Part shown: piece by piece, positions 5,502-5,951 of the stretch
How the letters are laid out: every line of letters begins with the position of its first letter
Numbering within the stretch: position 1 is the first letter of the stretch
Assembly (NCBI GenBank): GCA_003553165.1
Contig: PUOZ01000367.1
Span: 1-5,951 of the forward strand
From: Thioalkalivibrio sp.
GTDB taxonomy: Bacteria; Pseudomonadota; Gammaproteobacteria; Ectothiorhodospirales; Ectothiorhodospiraceae
Length of the DNA stretch: 5,951 bases
Reading direction: 5' to 3'
Made by a program: the position numbers and the translations under genes
The notes under the pieces: generated by a model
Databases searched by the model: none
Seen by the model: only the letters and a program-made list of their open reading frames with translations
Told to the model about the DNA's origin: nothing

Positions 5502-5951
5502 ATGACGGCCAGCCGCTCCTTTCCGATGGAACGTCTTGATGCCCTGTTGATCGAGGCGGTGCGCGAAGCCTGCCTGCTCGAATCCGCTTTGGAGCGCGAG
5601 ATGGCGGCACTGTCCGGTCGGGATCTCGATACGCTGAACGACGCCGTGGCCCGGAAGCACCAGGTGGCGCAATCGCTGGAAAGCCTGACGCAGGCGCAGA
5701 CAGCGCTGCTCCGGGCCGGCGGTTTTGGGGCGGATGGCTCGGGGATGGACGCCTGTCTGAGGGACTGGGACCACGAGGGCGTCACGCGACCCCGCTGGAA
5801 TCGGCTGCAGGAGGTGATGGAACGCTGCCGTCATCTCAATCAAGTCAACGGTGGAGTGGTGCAGATCCAGCAGCAGCAGGTCCAACAGGCGATTCAGATC
5901 CTGCGCGGCGGAGAGGCTCGGACCGAACTCTACGATCCCCGCGGCCGGACC
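5502..5951 (+). CDS. flgN: Flagellar export chaperone FlgN, 3'-truncated by the window edge
   Basis: Cytoplasmic chaperone that holds the hook-filament junction proteins FlgK and FlgL for type III export. The frame runs 150 codons from ATG 5502 to the window end without a stop. FlgN proteins are usually about 140-160 aa, so little is missing. Support: the all-helical N-terminal half (ALLIEAVREACLLESALERE), the conserved C-terminal signature LNQVNGGVVQIQ, the Gln-rich helix leading to AIQILRGG, and the final ELYDPRGR, where the family has Y-D-x-x-G. The start lies 4 bases after the flgM stop with no clear RBS of its own, which suggests coupling to flgM. ATG 5526 is an alternative start (MERLDALL), also without an RBS. 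Confidence 0.93.
   Translation, partial: MTASRSFPMERLDALLIEAVREACLLESALEREMAALSGRDLDTLNDAVARKHQVAQSLESLTQAQTALLRAGGFGADGSGMDACLRDWDHEGVTRPRWNRLQEVMERCRHLNQVNGGVVQIQQQQVQQAIQILRGGEARTELYDPRGRT

Noticed and set aside
5066..5785. 239-codon minus-strand ORF opposite flgM-flgN
   Set aside because: It lies antisense to two well-supported genes, its residues show no domain, and it is a product of the GC-rich codon pattern.

Overview
This is a motility and signalling locus with every gene on the + strand. It looks like a polarly flagellated gammaproteobacterium of fairly high GC. The basis is a sigma-54-type promoter ahead of flgA, a sigma-28 (FliA)-type promoter ahead of flgM, and the order flgA-flgM-flgN, which is also found in Pseudomonas. 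I cannot name the genus; a Chromatiales/Ectothiorhodospiraceae-like or halophilic gammaproteobacterium is only a guess.

Layout: (1) 1-2625, the 3' part of a large sensory cyclic-di-GMP gene (end of one PAS, two complete PAS domains, GGDEF, EAL, C-terminal zinc-binding CZB domain). Its 5' end lies outside the window. (2) 2626-2824, a GC-rich spacer with two imperfect direct copies of a REP-like motif. (3) 2825-3904, cheB, the chemoreceptor methylesterase/deamidase, complete. (4) 3905-4327, a 423-base stretch without a convincing gene. It holds a hairpin over the cheB stop codon, a near-consensus sigma-54 promoter, a perfect 8-bp inverted repeat at the predicted transcript start, a second stem-loop, and a doubtful small ORF whose stop overlaps the flgA start. 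(5) 4328-5047, flgA, the periplasmic P-ring chaperone. (6) A sigma-28 promoter at 5114-5140, then flgM (anti-sigma-28) and flgN (export chaperone for hook-filament proteins), which runs off the right edge.

How it fits together: flgA appears to be switched on in the middle flagellar stage by sigma-54 with an enhancer-binding activator. flgM-flgN have their own late sigma-28 promoter, so the anti-sigma factor is made by the sigma it inhibits. That closes the usual feedback loop relieved by FlgM export through the completed hook. cheB serves receptor adaptation. The cyclic-di-GMP enzyme could set motile versus sessile state in response to PAS ligands and, through CZB, zinc or oxidants. The link between that enzyme and the flagellar genes rests on proximity alone. 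Nothing in the window is a wholly new system. The least routine items are the CZB-terminated PAS-GGDEF-EAL protein and the long structured leader of flgA.
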